Source: Neonectria sp. B-13
Lineage: Eukaryota; Ascomycota; Sordariomycetes; Hypocreales; Nectriaceae
Assembly (NCBI GenBank): GCA_002682825.1
Contig: NOKP01000053.1
Coordinates: 124,001-188,000, forward strand
Direction: 5' to 3'
DNA: 64,000 nt
The first letter of the stretch is position 1. Every line of letters begins with the position of its first letter. Below, piece by piece: positions 46,937 to 57,813 of the stretch. Below the pieces are notes generated by a model. The model had not been told where the DNA came from and did not search any database. It saw nothing but the letters and a program-made list of their open reading frames with translations. The translations under genes and the position numbers were made by a program.

Positions 46937-49900
46937 TTACACAAGTGTTTGTTGGCGGGGATCCACCAGCCTGTAAAGGCTCGTTAGCATGTTGAAACTT
47001 AGTGTTGCTGCCAAGGCGGTTCAGCGTACCTAATAACCTTGACGTCTTTATCCATCCGAGCCCGGCCCTCTATGGCATTGGGTGTAATGAGAATGTACTG
47101 CCGTGACACGGAGCGACGCGCGGCATCCACCTACAACGAATCCCAGTTAGCTTCAACCAACCCTCCTAAACATCTCACGTCAGATGGGGTGCGACTTACC
47201 AGCATGTTCGTGCTGATGGCTCGGTTGACATTGTCCATGAAGACATCAAACTCATCGAGACATCGGATAGGTGAGCCAATGGCCTCCCACACTGAGAGCA
47301 ACATGCAGATGGACGAGAAGGACTTCTCGCCACCGGACAGCGTTTTGGTGTTCCTGCCGGCCGAGCTCTTGCGCGTCTCGTCGGGCTCGATCTGGACGAG
47401 CACCTTGCGCGAGCGGTGGTCCAGGTCAATCTTGCCTCGGAAGCCGCGCTCACTGAGGAGATAGTTGAACTGGATGCGGATTCGGGCGCTGATTTGCCGC
47501 TGGAACTGGCGCCAGAGATGGAGACGTTGCTCGATGGCTCGCTTGAGAGACGAGATGGTGTCGTCTACGTCTTGGGTCTGCTTGATAACGTCCTCGTATC
47601 TCTCTCGGGTTTCGGTGGCACGGTCGTAGATTTGCTGGTCCGTTGCTCCAAGTCGTTTCTCCCGCTGTGCTAGCTGCTCTCGTACTTTCTCGTACTTCTT
47701 CTCGATGCTTCTGTGGTTCTCATCATCGGGGATGTGGACACGTTCTGGCGCCATTTCCCGAGCTTGCCCAGTGAAATCTTCAACCTCGGCCGCTTTTTCG
47801 TCCCGTTTGGCCTCCGCGCGCCGCCGCTCGTTCCTTTCGATGCCTACTTGGTCAAAGGCGTCGTTCTTCTTCATAACAGCGATACGTCGGATCCCTTCAT
47901 GGGACTTGATCTTCTCCTCTACCTTGTTGACCTTGCTCTGGAAATCGTCCCGCTCGTCTCTCTCGGCTTGTAATTTCCGCTTGGCATCTTCGGCCTTCGC
48001 ATTGAGCTCCGGCTTTGCCACTCTCATAGCGCCATACTGGTTGCCAATTTGATCCTCTTCGGCATGCTTCGCATCTAGCTCCGCCCGCAGGACGACGAGT
48101 CGATCGTCGGCGCCCTCGAAAGCATCGAGCTCCATCGAGATACGCTCCACCTCGGCTTGTGTTCGGCGAAGCCAATTTTCGAGGTCTTTCAGCTTCTTGT
48201 GATGGTTGTCAAGCTCGGTCTTGCACCGCTGAAGGGCCTGCTGCGCCAGGCGGTCCTCGCCCATGACTTCCCGCAGTTCCGCGCCCAATTGCGTCAGGTT
48301 TTCCCTTTGGAGATCAACTTGGCGTGCGGAATCTGACTGCATTCTGGGGCGTTGGTTGGCAGGCTGAATTGGGCTCGTACCAATTGATCCATTCCGATTC
48401 GTTATGCGTAATCCGTGGCCTCGTTTTCCTCTTCCATCGTGGAAACAGATGCACGCGCTCACATTGCGTGGAGGTGTGTTGTCAATCATGACTCGTTGAG
48501 CATCTGACCGCTCCTTTATTAGAACGATTTTTTCGATCTGGTTGTTGATGATGAGTTGCGATCGGACTAACTCGTCATCAAATTGCAGAACCCTCAGAAT
48601 CGTGTCGAACTGGCTATCCGGTTCTTGGCTGCTGGTGTCTATTCGGGTCGCATATGCGATGTAAATAGGGGGGGATCGTCTCATCCCAACCCGGCGTATG
48701 AGATTCGAAAGTCTGGTCTGGTCAGGTTTACTTTTCACGATGAACGCATTCAATGCATCTCCGAGTGTTCTCTCAAGAAGCCCGGACCATTCTGGCTGTG
48801 TGAGCCTCACATGGGCACCAATGGGTCCGATAGGTCTCTGCCCGAACCCACTCTCTCTCTCAATGGCCTTAACGAGGTTGACCATGTCCCCGTCGTAGCC
48901 ATCGTAGGCAGAACCAGTGCTTTTCTGGAGTTCCTGGACTTGTCTTTCTGCAGCCAAGATTTCCTTGCGTTTGGTGTCCTTGGCTTGATGATGCCTCCTG
49001 GCGGTTTGCTCAGCTTCCACCACTTTAGCCACAAGAGCAGGTTGTTGACGGGTGCCCTCGTTGATCTCTTCTTCCAAGGACTTCTCTTTGGCCGTTGCTT
49101 TGGCAAGTTCGGCATCCTTCTCCGCACGGGCAGACCCTGTCGACTCGCCTAGACGCCGCTCTTCCTCCTTAATCTTGATTTCACACGATCTGATGTCCTC
49201 TTTCACGGTTTTGAGGCGTCCGTGTGCATCTCGTTCCTCTCGATGTAGGTCGGCAAGGTCTTTCCTAGCTGCCTGGAAGGCTGATTCGCATTCGCGGATC
49301 CGCTCTTCGAAGACTTCTCGGTCTGTGTCTAAGTCCAGTCGCGCTTGTTTGATCCTCTCCAGTTTTTCCTCGGTAGCTTCAAGAGCTTCGGTCATCTCGT
49401 TACACTGTTGGTCGGCCTCGGCGATTGCTCTATCACGTTTCTCAATAGCATCATTGCGCTCCTTGAGCAGCCTCTCCTGCTCCACCACTTGAGACCAGAC
49501 GAGTTGATTCCTGTAGTGCCTGGCCTTCTCGCGAAGGCTCTGGTTCTTCTGCGCCGTCTCGGCAAGTCGTTGGGCATCCTCCATTTCCTTTTTGACTTGG
49601 CCGATCTTGGCCGTCAGGTCGTCTCTGAGGACCAGAGTCTTGTCGAGCGTATCCTGTGACATCTTGTAGTCGTTGTCCAGCTGTTCCAGCTGCACGCCTG
49701 AGACGAAGTATTTGTATTTCTGGGCTGGAGTGGCCGAGTTGAGGAATTGGCGAGCGTTATCCTGGGACAGGACCGTCAGGGGGTTGCCAATTTGCAACGC
49801 GTACCACTCGGAGATTTCTTCGACCTCCTGCTTCTTCGTCGAGACGGTTCGTCCAAGAGCGCTCTTGATCTTGAATCCGCTGGCACCGGTCTTGGAGAAG

Positions 49901-50621
49901 TGACGCTCAACGATGATGGACTCGCCGTATACTTCAGGCATGTATGCGTCCGAGCCAGCGTTCTTGATCTTGACAATCAGGGTGCCATGTTCGGTGCCTT
50001 CCTTGACAAATGACTTCATGCTTCCTCCACGGTTGGTATCGCTAGCCTTGCCACCAAGGCAAAGTGTCAGGGCTGTCAGCACAGCACTCTTGCCGCTTCC
50101 GTTCTCGCCGACGACGAAGTTGATGAGGGGTCCCAGCTCGACATGTAGCTTCGTATGGCACATAAAGTTGCAGCATGTGATGCTCTCGATAATACCGCCT
50201 TCAGATACCATATTGTTCCCGAGGTTTGTCGGCCGGCGCTTGAGCCTCTGGGTAGCCTGCTGGTCGTCCCAGTCGGTGTTCTGTAGGTGCCTGAAGCCGG
50301 CATCTCGCATGAGCTCGTATTGGGTCTGTGGCGGGGAGTCTGGGCGATCGGGTAGGGCTTCATCGTCGCTCTCGGAGCTCGGGGTCTCATCGCGCTGGGG
50401 TGTCGGCTCCTTTATGTGGACGTCGGTTGAGACTCGAACGCGCTTCCTCTGAAGGTGCAAGGTTAGTTGGATCAAGAGAAAGACCAGGCTCGGCGACCTC
50501 GGCCGGGCTGTGCACTTACAGCTTCCTCTGGTCGAAAATTGGAGCGTCCTTCGCGGACATCGACGACGTCCTCTCCCTCGTCATCTTCCACGACACGCCT
50601 TGAACGTTTCATGGGCGCCAT
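46937..50621 (-). CDS. SMC6: Structural maintenance of chromosomes protein 6
   Basis: Four exons: 50621-50520, 50448-47200, 47130-47030 and 46970-46937, for 1161 residues, a normal Smc6 length. A basic/acidic leader precedes the ATPase head. Walker A is GENGSGKSAVLTAL near residue 147. Two long coiled coils flank a hinge around the middle of the protein. The C-terminal head has the ABC signature LSGGEKSFSS (near 1068) and Walker B CLDEFDVFMDNVNR. The last two short exons supply ARRSVSRQYILITPNAIEG and the extreme C-terminus DPRQQTLV. Smc6 pairs with Smc5 in the Smc5/6 complex for recombination repair, replication-fork stability and sumoylation. It is divergent from the ecdysoneless gene. Confidence 0.97.
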
Positions 50622-51017
50622 GGCTGTGGTGTGCGACGCGGCACGGGTGGACGCGGAATGTGAAACCGCCAGTTGTTTTTGTGCGCAATCTTCGGTATAG
50701 TATTGCGCAGCCGTCGATTGGGAGTGATGGCGCAGAGTGGTGGATCGCTATTCTTTTTCAACCATTGCGAAAGGCGTCGTTTGAAGATAAAGAAGATAGT
50801 CTACTATACGCGTCGGAGTAGCTGGGACGTGTTTGGCGTGGTGGGGAAGTGTTCCCAATATGGGTTAGCGTGGTTACCTTCCTTTGTTGCATCGCCCGCA
50901 CCAATGACGCTACCCTGGAGCTTCCTCCCACAACGTCCATTTGGAGGGAAGGTGCCAACGGAATCGCTAACGATGTGCCTATGAAGGTGATAGTCATCAT
51001 ACTTACTAGCAAGTATA
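50622..51017. promoter_or_regulatory. Divergent promoter of SMC6 and the ecdysoneless-family gene
   Basis: This is 396 bp between opposite start codons, so both promoters lie here. An ACGCGT hexamer (MluI cell-cycle box) is at 50808-50813, almost in the middle. I see no clear TATA. Confidence 0.6.
50808..50813. promoter_or_regulatory. MCB-type ACGCGT site
   Basis: This palindromic MBF-binding hexamer lies 187 bp upstream of SMC6 and 205 bp upstream of the other gene. MBF drives G1/S genes including replication and repair factors in yeasts. One hexamer is weak evidence by itself. Confidence 0.35.
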
Positions 51018-52971
51018 ATGGCCACTAAGACCAAACTGGAAGACGGAGCTGGGGATCCGGCTCCCGAGCATGACGGCTTCGAGAGACAGCTCCCCGACAA
51101 CTGTGTCGAATATCTACTCTTCATTCTAGATTGTCAGCAGGATAACCGGAAACAACTCTCTCTGATCGAACCCATCAGGAAGTCCGCGCTCGAGCTAGCT
51201 GGCTCTCTAACCAAGAACTACATTTGGCAGAAAGATGAATTCAACCTCGAACTGAAAAACGAGCAAGGTGAGCAGCATCGACTTGGACTACACGCATTCC
51301 CACCTAACACACTTGCTAGGACTTGTCTACCTGCACGGAATCACCGACTACAGCGACGCCGTGGAAGACGAGTGGCTCATTGTATACATACTCAGAGAGT
51401 TGACAAAGTCGCACCCCAACCTTTGGGTTCGGGTCTTTGACACTGACGGAGAGTTCCTCCTCATCGAGGCCGCGAACGTGCTGCCCAAGTGGCTAAGTCC
51501 AGAGATTGACCACAACCGGGCATGGGTACACGATGGAAAGCTGTTTATTATCCCTCCCAAGGATGACGCCAGACCCAAATCTCGGACCCTCTCGCTCCCA
51601 GACGCCGTGGAGGCCATCAAGTCGAGACCAAATGCCCTCGTCCATTCCACATTCATTGAAGCAGAGGCCTTCTACAGACTGGAAAAGTATCCCGAGCAGA
51701 TTGCCAACTCCATCCACCACTCACTCGTTACGATCCCACGCAAAGTTGCCTGCGTCCTCAACTCGCTCCCAAAGTCTATCGCCCCCGCAGTCGAGATCTT
51801 TTACCTACGAGATGCCATCGCCCTGAAACGCGTCATGTCGCCTCCCGGCCCCCTGATATTTCCACCGGAAGACCTCATCACCGTCTCTGTAAAATTCAGC
51901 AAAGTCCTATTCGCACAACTGCGATCGCAGCGCTTCGACGCCCCGCCGGCCTGGCAAGATGTGGTCCAAAGAGCGCAAAAAGAGGCATCGTCCAGCGACG
52001 CAGAAAAGGCTGTGGCGAGGTTAGAGCTTGGCATGGAGCTGACATGCGGATTTGAAATGCTGGCAGCCAATGCTGAGAAGAGCAAGAGCAGGGTCGTACG
52101 AGAACTCGCAATCGTCCTCGAGGATTTGGCCGAGGATGGAGACGACGCCCTGCCATCCAACGAGGAGATCCAATCATGGAAAGACGCAAACCGAGACGAT
52201 AGCGAGGCTTGGATGGATATCAATTACGAGGACTTCGAGCGAGAACTCGACGGGAAGCAGCGGAAGGAGCCCCAGGACGCAACTTCAGGCTTCGGCGACG
52301 TAAAAACCCAATCGGATCTTCGTAAGATCGTCTCTCGCTTCGAAGCCTTCCTCAACGACGACGACGCTGGGGTTGACGGTGCCGAGCTCGATGGCATGGA
52401 CGTTGATGATGATGACGACTCCGATGAGGACAGCGAGTTCGAAGACAAGGAAGTCAGCTTCGACGAGGAGGCATTTGCTCGCATGATGAGGGAGATGATG
52501 GGCCTGCCAGATATCGAAGCAGAGAACAGCCCGGAAGCCCATGGCAAGACACCAGCCCAGCCAAAACCCACCGAACATGAGCCCATCGACGAGGAGGAGG
52601 AGGAAATAAAGAAACTCACGTCGGAATTCGAGGCGGAGCTGAACCAACACGGGGCCCTCAAACTCGACCCCACGACTGACAAGAAACCTCGGGTGAAGGA
52701 AAAAAGCCAGAGCACGGAGCTACCAGGAAATTCCGGCAAAGATGCCACGGAACCAGACGATGGAGAGGACGAGGACAGCGAGGAAGAAGTTGACATCGAC
52801 TACAACCTGGCAAAAAACCTCTTGGAAAGTTTCAAGAGCCAGGCCGGTATGTCTGGACCAACGGGCAACCTCCTTGGCATGATGGGCTTTCAGCTGCCGA
52901 GGGACGAGGACGATGGAGGAGACGAAGACGAAAATGGCGGGTCTTCACAACAAAGGAACCACCCGCGGTAA
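51018..52971 (+). CDS. ECD: Ecdysoneless (ECD)/Sgt1-family protein
   Basis: Two exons, 51018-51267 and 51320-52971, give 633 residues. The conserved N-terminal half has NCVEYLLFIL, then WQKDEFNLELKNEQGLVYLHGITDYSDAVEDEWLIVYIL. WVRVFDTDGEFLLIEAANVLPKWL follows, with NRAWVHDGKLFIIP. This block is the signature of ecdysoneless/hSGT1. The C-terminal half is acidic, with repeated Asp/Glu runs and MMREMMGLPD-like helices. Metazoan ECD acts in U5 snRNP/Prp8 maturation with the R2TP chaperone and in cell-cycle control. The fission-yeast relative is linked to transcription and carbohydrate metabolism. The fungal role is not settled. It should not be confused with the Hsp90 co-chaperone also called SGT1. 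Confidence 0.88.
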
Positions 52972-53145
52972 TTGTGTTAAAAGTAAAAACGTGTGTCGTT
53001 ATCTATAATTATGTCCGACTCTATCTGTGCGTGATACGTAAAGCTCGCTGTGTCATATCCCATAATGCATAAATATATGCCTTTCATCACATCGTCCCCT
53101 TCAACACCCAGTTTTCCACCGTATTTCAGACGGTCCTGGGGATTC

Positions 53146-55014
53146 TCAATAGGAGCTTCCATCCTCATCACCCGACCGCGGCCGCTTTGCCGGCGATACC
53201 TCACCGCTGGGACGTCTCCTTCGCGGCCGACCTAAATCATCTATCTCGTCGAGCTGCGCAAGCACACTGCCTAGCTGCTTCCGCGCTGCGAGCTCCCTAT
53301 TACTGCTGTCGGTCTGCGGACGATAGAACTCTCGGACTACGGCCACGACGGCGTGGTAGCACTCGTAGAGCAGGAGTCGGATATGGGCGTTGGGCTCGTC
53401 CTCCACAACGCTTGACGGTGAGTCTGCGGACTCGTCTCCATCCTCGGGGAGTGGCCGGTCGAAGCCGTGCCAGAAGTCCCGGGAAGGAACCTTACTGAAG
53501 ACAGAGGCGATGAGCGGATCACCGAAAATGCAGTTCGCCCACTGCCGTAACCCCGTCACCTCGATATGTCCCTTTCCTTGGGTTTCCGCCGTGGCGGTAT
53601 AAGTATCCCCGTCTTCGTTGTCCGTTTCGTCAGATTCGTCAGGGTTATCTGCCGGTGTTATGTTTGTTTCGGACCGAAAAGGTGCACCCCGTGCTCGTTT
53701 TGAATCTTGCCGCTTCCCGTTTACACTGTCAGCATGCGAGGTCAATCTCTGCCCCGTCTCTGATGAACGGGAGACCAGAGTGTTGATATCTTCCCCCGCA
53801 TCCACCACCACCAAATGTGGTTGCGTGACAGCATCCAGCAAGTGCTCAAAGCGGTCGAAGTGTCGCCTGATGGTCCCATAGCTGATCATGATGGCCAAGT
53901 CCTCGCCATCGCGCAAGATGGACTCGAGGAGGGCGTGAAAGGCGACCGACCACGAGTCCGCACCCCTCGTAAGGTGTAGTCCACCTTCGAGTCTTTGTGA
54001 CTGACACGACGAAGGCGGGACTGAGAGAACGTCGGCAGCTATGCCGAACCTTCGGGTTGGAGACGACTGTTTTGATATACGGCGGAGGAGCTGACCGATC
54101 TGGAAGTCCACCATCCTCCGCTCCCGAGGGGTAAGGGGTCGTGCAAGAGAAGAAATGGCCACGCCACGGGGTGGCCGGCTGAGGTTGTACTCAACGGCTC
54201 GACCGCCGCCGATCGATTCGTGCCTGACCAGGACGGGCAAGTATTCAGACAACGGATTGGGCGTGTTTTGCCCCCCCGAAGAGTCCACCAAAGCCTTGGC
54301 CGCCACCGCGGCGTCCCTTGAGGCCATGGCCGTGGGCGCCTTCTTCCCCTTGGTGAGACCGGATAACCACTTTAAGACGGCGGCCTCAGACCCGATGGAG
54401 GACTTTTCGGATCGCAGCAGGCGCATAACTGCAGGGGGCGGTAGAGCAAACAGCAGACTGGGGCCGTCGGAGACTTTGACATTATAAAGAAGCTGGAGCC
54501 GAGCCGACGGAACAGCCTCGAGCTCCTGAACAGACAGGCCGGGACTGAAGCCGCTCAGCAGCGAGCGGACGAGCCTGTCTGGCGGGATGGCGGTCATGGA
54601 AGCGGAGGAGGATGCAACAGACACAGAGAAAAAGGGTCGGGCCGAACGGGTGATATTATCGCGTGCAAGGTTGCAGCTTTGCGCAACACACTGGGACGAG
54701 GGGGGGAGGGTACGGTCTTCCCGGATGGTGCATTGGTACGACGGGAGAGCCATAGATGAGGACGAGGAAATGCAGGGTTGAGAAAGGGAGGGATCAAGAC
54801 AGGTAGTCATGGCCGAGGAGGAGGAGGCTAGGGAGGAGGTCATGGTGGAGGCCATGGTGGAGGCCGAGAAGGATGGATAAGCGCCCGGTTGTTGTATGGA
54901 TGTCTTCATCGGCTTGTCATGAGGATACGACCTGACGAGGGATGTCGACGCATATCGAGCTAAGAGAGTGGGATGCAGCGTCGGTCTGTCGGATGTGGAA
55001 GCCGGTGAGGCCAC
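53146..55014 (-). CDS. Aminoglycoside-phosphotransferase-like protein, probable pseudokinase
   Basis: Single open frame of 622 residues. The first about 140 residues are Ser/Thr-rich, and a second start at 54597 (MTAIPPDRLVRSLL) would remove them and give about 483 residues. The recognisable part resembles the small-lobe region of fungal APH-like proteins: LQLLYNVKVSDGPSLLFALP, then RLLRSEKSSIGSEAAVLKWL. Farther on comes RHESIGGGRAVEYNLS and the helix RERRMVDFQIGQLLRRI. Where APH kinases carry the catalytic HGDLHxGN, this protein has HLVVVDAGEDINTLV, so His and the catalytic Asp context are altered. Long acidic and low-complexity inserts split the C-terminal lobe, and the tail is basic with RPRRRRPSGE. 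Function is unknown. It is convergent with the ecdysoneless-family gene (174 bp between stops). Confidence 0.65.
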   Translation of the reverse strand: MASPASTSDRPTLHPTLLARYASTSLVRSYPHDKPMKTSIQQPGAYPSFSASTMASTMTSSLASSSSAMTTCLDPSLSQPCISSSSSMALPSYQCTIREDRTLPPSSQCVAQSCNLARDNITRSARPFFSVSVASSSASMTAIPPDRLVRSLLSGFSPGLSVQELEAVPSARLQLLYNVKVSDGPSLLFALPPPAVMRLLRSEKSSIGSEAAVLKWLSGLTKGKKAPTAMASRDAAVAAKALVDSSGGQNTPNPLSEYLPVLVRHESIGGGRAVEYNLSRPPRGVAISSLARPLTPRERRMVDFQIGQLLRRISKQSSPTRRFGIAADVLSVPPSSCQSQRLEGGLHLTRGADSWSVAFHALLESILRDGEDLAIMISYGTIRRHFDRFEHLLDAVTQPHLVVVDAGEDINTLVSRSSETGQRLTSHADSVNGKRQDSKRARGAPFRSETNITPADNPDESDETDNEDGDTYTATAETQGKGHIEVTGLRQWANCIFGDPLIASVFSKVPSRDFWHGFDRPLPEDGDESADSPSSVVEDEPNAHIRLLLYECYHAVVAVVREFYRPQTDSSNRELAARKQLGSVLAQLDEIDDLGRPRRRRPSGEVSPAKRPRSGDEDGSSY

Positions 55015-55126
55015 AAGCTGCGGGCGGGGATGGGATGTCGAGATGAGAACCAGGGATAGGGATATGTATACAACCCAGAGCAGTAGCAGCAGTAACAGAA
55101 GAAGTGAGAAGCAGGAACTCGGAGAC

Positions 55127-55178
55127 AGGAAGAGAGGGAGAGAGAGAGGGAGAAAGAGAGGGAGAGGGAGGAGAGAGA
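55127..55178. repeat. 52-nt uninterrupted purine tract (GA-rich)
   Basis: Every base from 55127 to 55178 is A or G on the plus strand. It is a pyrimidine tract on the sense strand of the APH-like gene, starting 113 bp upstream of the longer start codon. CT tracts near the transcription start are common in fungal promoters. Confidence 0.85.
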
Positions 55179-56054
55179 CAGAGAGACAGAGAGATGAAGA
55201 GAAGAGATGATGAGATGTGATGAGATGACGACAGAGGCTCGTTGGCAGTGGGTCAATTAAAGAAGTGTAGCTCCCGCGTTGCAGTTGGCTTCATCACTAG
55301 GCATGCTCCGTTCATTTACGGGGTCAGGAGGAGATGTAGAACAGGGGGAGATTGAAGATCGAGCAAAGCCGGCGAGGAGACAAGGCAAACTAGAGCCATC
55401 CAAAGCCAGCATCGCGGCAGCCACGCCGTCAAGATCCCGAGGTGCGGATGACGACGGCAAGGGCTGTCACCGGTCAGCACTCGCGACGGGAACGGCAAGG
55501 AGGGATGGATGTGAAGCGAAGCGAGCCATTCCACGGCGACCACCAGGCGAGGAGGGAGCGGAACGGTGAGCACGAGGCGAGAGAGGCGAGCGAGGGAGCA
55601 CCCAGACGCGATGCGAGACGGACGCTTCAGGGACGGACAGGCGAAGGAGACACAGCTCTCACGCCTACTACCGTACGAATATGCTGCTGCTATTCGTACC
55701 TATGCAGCCGTCTCCGCCTTCACCTCCGCATCCGGGGCGCGTGGACGATATGGAATTAGTAGGGAGGACATGTCAGTCAGAAGGGACCCATCGCAACGCC
55801 CACCAACCACAGATATGCAGAGACATGGCGAATCGCCTTTGACATCGGGGACGGTGTGGCCGAGGCCCAAGGTCCGGCCTTGGTCCAGAAAGGCTAGAGT
55901 ACAGAAGGCGCTGGGGAAGGATGAGGGAAAACGGAGCCAGGAGCAGGGAGCAGGGTGAACGATTGTAAGAGTGAGAGTGTGAGACTGGACGAGAAAAGTC
56001 ATGAAGATGGGATGGCCCCTCACTCTGGCCCCGGTTCAGATCAGTCCGCCAGTC

Positions 56055-56141
56055 GGTTTGGTTTAGTCCAGCTCAGCTCAGCCAAACCTGGTCCAGATCG
56101 AGTCTAGGGAGAGGAAGAGGCTCTCTAGACTCTCCCTAGAC
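56055..56141. repeat. Two adjacent inverted repeats (potential stem-loops)
   Basis: Repeat one pairs GGTTTGG (56055-56061) with CCAAACC (56082-56088). Repeat two pairs GTCTAGGGAGAG (56102-56113) perfectly with CTCTCCCTAGAC (56130-56141) across 16 nt. No flanking target-site duplication is evident. Confidence 0.75.
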
Positions 56142-56768
56142 CCTCTGCGTCTCCCGTGCGAGACAATGATAGATAATCAGAGCAGAATCTTGTGTCCTGC
56201 GTCCACCCATTGGCACCTCCCAAGCGAGCGCGTGGCAGCGGCGGCGGGGGCGGCGGCAGGACTGCAGGTGACGAGCCTTTGCTAAAAGGGAACCGGCGTG
56301 CTGAACCATCAGAAGCCACCGTAACACGAGCGACGCAGAAGTTGGAGCGAGGCCGCACGTGGAAGAGCTCCAGCGGAACTGTCCTGGACCTCCTGGGCAC
56401 TCAGCAGCATCTGTCTCAGCACAGCGTATCCCGGCGTATCCCGGTGCAGCAAAACGACCCAGCAAAAGGGCCATGCAAAGACCCAGCCGCTGTCGTGTCG
56501 TCGACTCGTCGTCGAGCGACGATGATCAAAGGGCTGCATTGGGAAGCGAGTCGGGAAATTTATGATTGGGCGGCGCAAGCGAACGCGACCTGGGTGGAAT
56601 TCCGCGGACCCTGCACCGGGGTGTCGTGTGGCGCCTTTCGGGGGGTCGACCTTGTGGGCGGCTGGGGTGCTTCGGCCGTGGCACGGTATGGGGATGCATG
56701 ACGATCCAACCTGATATTCGACATAGCAGAGTCGTGGTGTAGATGATTGTTAATTGGAGTCGTCGACG

Positions 56769-56803
56769 CTGACTGACTGACTGACTGGCTGACTGGCTGA
56801 CTG
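56769..56803. repeat. Tandem CTGA/CTGG tetranucleotide repeat
   Basis: Four CTGA units are followed by CTGGCTGA twice, in intergenic DNA. Confidence 0.85.
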
Positions 56804-57813
56804 GGGTCTCACCAGGATTCGCGGTTTCGAACGTCGACAATAGCCGAGAGTGAGCATCCGTCATGTTTTCTTGCCGTGTTAGCAACCATGCGAGCCCAAT
56901 GATGTGCGCTACATGCACCAACGCACAGCACAAGAGTCGAGCTGAAGATGGCTCGCGCCGTGGCGTCGGGCGGAGGTGTGGGGCATGAATATGGATCCCA
57001 CATGAGGCTCGTCCGGGGTCAGATGTGAGTTTTTTTTAGACGAGACCACCGTCGGCAGCCCGGAGCCAAGTCTGCCGTGACTCCGAGTCGGCCTGAGCAC
57101 CACCGATTCATCACCGGTTTACCATGGCGAGTGGACTCCGAAGTAGACTCCAAGTGAGCGTAATTAGTATCGAGATTACGGTACGCACATTTGGCATATA
57201 GAATACCCATCTCTCGGCATCTCCAAAGCATGCCTGCCATGCTCGCTCTCTCAATGAGCCATCGCTTGCCCTCCCAAGCCCCCCCGTCTCAGACTTCCAA
57301 GCAGCCACCCGCCAGCATATCCCCATCGTCGGGTTTAAGCTCTTGTCGCTCCCGCGGGCACTGTCGGGGTGTAGCCCTTGTTCCTTGTCAGACACACATC
57401 TCGAACCGAGCATGGTCACTGGGCGTGTCCAGATGAACAAAGCGGCCATATCAACCTCGTGCCTGTGTTATCATGTCCCTGGGATGCAGCACGATGCCAT
57501 GCAGCACCAGTCTCCCCTTGGTATACATGTCGTGCCCGCAATCTATCCGACAAGCCCTTTAAGCCTCAGCATCCAGAGCCCCTGGAACCAATCTCATGTG
57601 TTTCGCACGCAAAGGACTCGACCGTCATGTGCGATTGGCTCATGTTGCGAGCAGCCATCTTTCAATTGTGGATGCAAGCATCGCTTGCCGTAACCCGCCG
57701 TGTCCTCGACTGATATCAAAGCGGCCGCTACTACCATGGCATTGTCCACCATTCGACATATGATGACATGATACGTCAGTCGTTGCTAAACAAGACACGA
57801 TTCCGCAAGTGAC

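Larger units (their letters stand above)
55015..57813. other. 2.8 kb gap between the APH-like gene and TAN1
   Basis: The left about 250 bp are the promoter of the APH-like gene. No recognisable protein occurs. Two adjacent inverted repeats (56055-56141) and a CTGA/CTGG tandem repeat (56769-56803) stand out. Right of about 57700 lies the TAN1 3' region. Confidence 0.5.
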
